From positions 2,046,001 to 2,110,000 of the forward strand of contig NZ_JAHLZZ010000001.1 in assembly GCF_018967845.1 (NCBI RefSeq): a stretch of DNA of 64,000 nucleotides, given 5' to 3'. Positions 62,001-64,000 of the stretch are shown here, one piece after another. Every line of letters starts with the position of its first letter. Position 1 is the first letter of the stretch. This DNA comes from Hymenobacter siberiensis (GTDB taxonomy: Bacteria; Bacteroidota; Bacteroidia; Cytophagales; Hymenobacteraceae). Position numbers and translations under genes: made by a program. The notes below the pieces were generated by a model, which was given only the letters and a program-made list of their open reading frames with translations, was not told where the DNA came from and made no database searches.

Positions 62001-63512
62001 TTAGTTGCGGGTCATGAGCGTATTCACCGCCAATTCGGTGGAAGGGATGGGCCACACGTAGTTGGTGCTGGTATTGGGAATGGCCGGTACCGAACCTTTG
62101 CCCGGAATGGTGGCATTCAGGCGCATGATGTCGAAGTTGCGCAGGCCTTCGCCCAGAAACTCGATGCGCCGCTCCAGCAACAAGGCATCAATCATCGCGT
62201 TGGCCGAGGCGAAGCTGGCTGCCGTGTACACACCGCTCGGGTTCGAGCGCCCACGCACGGCGTTGAGCAGGGCCAAGGCTTGCGGGTCAACCGTGTTGGT
62301 GCTGCGTACGCGGGCTTCGGCCAGGTTCAGCAGCACTTCGGCATAGCGGATAACGGGAGCTTTGTCGGTGTAGGGCGTGCCGGTAGGGTATTTTTTCAGA
62401 AACGACTCCGTGCCCGAAGTCGTCACCAGGGCCGTGCGCCGGGCATCGGTGGCCGTAAAGCCCGGGTCGGTGAGGATACCGCCGGCAGAAGAGTTCAGGC
62501 TGTATTCGCCGTTGCCACCCTGCGAGGCGGGCAGGTAATAATACGCCAGCTGGTTTTGGGTGCCGGGCGCATCCTGCGCGGTGAAGGGAAAAGCCAGAAT
62601 GGTTTCGGTCGTTTCCTGCGGTGGTGCAAATACGGCGGCAATCGACGGATTAAGCGCGTTGGCCACGCCGGTCGGAGCCACAAACGGGGCCACGGCAGGC
62701 ACCAGCTTATTGGCCTCCGTGATAACATCGGCGTAGCGGCCCATGCTCAGGTACACCCGGGTTTTCAGGGCGATGGCCGTGTTGCGCTGGGCCCGCGTCG
62801 TATTCAGTGTGGCCGCCGTCGAGCCCGTGTAGGACAGGGGCAGGTTGAGCTCGGCAAAGTTGAGGTCCTGCAGAATCTGGTCGTACACCTGCGCCACGGT
62901 GCTGCGAACCAGGTTATTGTTAGCGTCGTTGGTTTCGCCTTTCAGCCGCAGGGGCAGGCCGGGTTTGCTGCCATTGCCGTCGACGAAAGGGCGGGCGTAC
63001 AGCTGGAGCAGCGAGTAGTAGCTCAGCGCTCGCAGTAGGCGGGCCTCGCCGCGGTAGTTATTGGCCGTGGTGGTGGTGTAGTTGGCCGGAAAAGCCGGAG
63101 CCACCATGCTCGCCGCGTTAGCATCGAGGCCATCCAGAAAAACGTTGATTTGGTTGATGGCCGCGTAGCCAAAGCCCCAGGTATTGATAACGTCGTTCTG
63201 CGAAGCTTCCGTGAGGGTGTGGTTCCACACGCCCACGCCCGTAACCCCGTTGGACGTGCGGTTGATGAAGTCGTTGGCCCGGATATCGCTGAAAATCTGA
63301 AAGCGGCCACCGAGAAAACCGCCGGTTTTGATGTAGCTATACAGGTTGTTGGCCTGCGCGGTGATGCGCGAGGGAGTGGTGAAGACCGCCTGGTCAGACA
63401 CCGTTGTTTCGGGAATGGGATTGAGGCGATGGTCCTGGCAGGAAACCGAACCGAGGGCCAGCAGGGCCGCGCAGGCAGCCAGGGCGAGGGGATGATGTAA
63501 ATATCGTTTCAT
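62001..63512 (-). CDS. SusD/RagB-family nutrient-binding outer-membrane lipoprotein
   Basis: SusD-like lipoproteins bind oligosaccharides or peptides and cap the SusC transporter. The 503-residue protein has a lipobox SVSC with Cys25 and the family pattern: NDVINTWGFGYAAINQINVFLDGL, RGEARLLRALSYYSLLQLYARPFVDG, and the C-terminal RYAEVLLNLAEARVRS with LLLERRIEFLGEGLRNFDIMRLN. Tetratricopeptide-like helices are expected. The ATG at 63512 is used; a start four codons earlier is less likely. The partial susC gene is 12 bases upstream on the same strand. Confidence 0.95.
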   Translation of the reverse strand: MKRYLHHPLALAACAALLALGSVSCQDHRLNPIPETTVSDQAVFTTPSRITAQANNLYSYIKTGGFLGGRFQIFSDIRANDFINRTSNGVTGVGVWNHTLTEASQNDVINTWGFGYAAINQINVFLDGLDANAASMVAPAFPANYTTTTANNYRGEARLLRALSYYSLLQLYARPFVDGNGSKPGLPLRLKGETNDANNNLVRSTVAQVYDQILQDLNFAELNLPLSYTGSTAATLNTTRAQRNTAIALKTRVYLSMGRYADVITEANKLVPAVAPFVAPTGVANALNPSIAAVFAPPQETTETILAFPFTAQDAPGTQNQLAYYYLPASQGGNGEYSLNSSAGGILTDPGFTATDARRTALVTTSGTESFLKKYPTGTPYTDKAPVIRYAEVLLNLAEARVRSTNTVDPQALALLNAVRGRSNPSGVYTAASFASANAMIDALLLERRIEFLGEGLRNFDIMRLNATIPGKGSVPAIPNTSTNYVWPIPSTELAVNTLMTRN

Positions 63513-63524
63513 CAGAAGAATCAA

Positions 63525-64000
63525 TTAAAAGCCAATGTTGAAGCCCACGGTGTAGGTGCGGGCCTGTCCCACGGAGTTGCGGTCGACGCCAGCTCCGGTG
63601 TTGCTACCACCATTGGTCGAGATTTCCGGGTCGATGCCCGAGTATTTGGTGAGCAGGAAGGCATTCTGCACCTGCACGTAGAGGCGGGCGTTGGCCACGT
63701 TGATGCGGGTAAGGAAGGCGGGGGTGAAGGTATAGCCCAGCGATACCTGCCGCAGGCGGGCAAAGTCGCCTTTTTCTACGTTCGACGACATCACCAGTGC
63801 CGAGCCGTTCGACACGTTGTCGCCGTAAACCACGCGCGGCCACTCGGCGTTGGTGTTCTCCGTCGTCCAGTGGTTTTTGATGTCGGTCTGGTTGTTCCAG
63901 AAGCGCTGGTCATGCAGGCCGGCCTTGGTGCCGTTGTAGATGTAGTTGCCGCCCGAAAACTGCACAAATACGCCCAAATCGAGGAAGCGGTAGCGGAACG
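63525..64000 (-). CDS. SusC/RagA-family TonB-linked outer-membrane protein (5' part missing)
   Basis: Only the C-terminal 157 codons lie inside the window. The end of the barrel is visible: LGVFVQFSGGNYIYNGTKAGLHDQRFWNNQTDIKNHW, RLRQVSLGYTFTPAFLTRINVANARLYVQVQNAFLLTKYSGIDPE and the terminal RTYTVGFNIGF. The stretch around GIDPE is a family hallmark. SusC forms the TonB-dependent channel that takes up the substrate bound by SusD. The substrate cannot be told. Confidence 0.93.
   Translation of the reverse strand, partial: FRYRFLDLGVFVQFSGGNYIYNGTKAGLHDQRFWNNQTDIKNHWTTENTNAEWPRVVYGDNVSNGSALVMSSNVEKGDFARLRQVSLGYTFTPAFLTRINVANARLYVQVQNAFLLTKYSGIDPEISTNGGSNTGAGVDRNSVGQARTYTVGFNIGF

Overview
The window looks like chromosome from a GC-rich member of the Bacteroidota, most likely Hymenobacter or a close relative. 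This rests on content and style rather than any database match: a type IX secretion C-terminal domain on a secreted protease, a SusC/SusD pair, an alternative complex III plus caa3-type oxidase locus, weak or absent Shine-Dalgarno sequences, and promoters of the TTTG-N19-TAnnTTTG type. No rRNA, tRNA or CRISPR array was seen.

Layout. Positions 1-14.3 kb carry mostly minus-strand housekeeping genes: a prohibitin-like protein cut by the window edge, queA, a lipoprotein-like methyltransferase, priA, a YyaL-type thioredoxin-domain protein, a GSCFA-domain protein with a very long histone-like tail, and the rpsF-rpsR-rplI operon with a clear promoter. Positions 14.7-32.5 kb are one plus-strand respiratory locus. 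actABCDEF (alternative complex III, a quinol to cytochrome c/oxidase electron transfer complex) leads directly into coxB and coxA, then heme A synthesis (ctaA, ctaB), two subunit III genes, subunit IV, a SCO-like protein without its copper ligands, a DUF420 protein, a small CxxC membrane protein and a DUF983 gene broken by one in-frame TAG. Positions 32.6-40.5 kb hold a large NtrY-like sensor kinase and a large surface protein.

Positions 40.5-44.5 kb are the accessory, damaged part. A VapC-type PIN gene is truncated by a 140-bp inverted-repeat element. A DUF6056-like membrane protein gene is split by a 979-bp IS5-family insertion sequence; removing the IS plus one TA duplication restores a clean 496-codon frame. 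The IS transposase itself needs a -1 frameshift on an A9 run. Positions 44.6-48.6 kb encode a GH20 hexosaminidase and a polytopic membrane protein. Positions 48.6-57.2 kb are a MoxR/DUF58/DUF4350/DUF4129/SpoIIM/RDD membrane-stress cluster that contains a NADAR (ADP-ribose) gene overlapping the DUF58 gene, and a 58-codon gene. Positions 57.3-64 kb hold an M36 metallopeptidase exported by type IX secretion, a DUF4394 gene with two frameshifts, and a SusD/SusC nutrient uptake pair cut by the window end.

A recurring feature is a set of five intergenic spacers inside the ribosomal and respiratory operons that are built from dyads made of degenerate 7-8 nt text-like units ending just before the next start codon. 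The strongest leads are these dyads, the copper-ligand-less SCO protein, the NADAR gene embedded in the MoxR operon, the GSCFA/histone-tail fusion and the 40.8-kb repeat element that removed the vapC 5' end.
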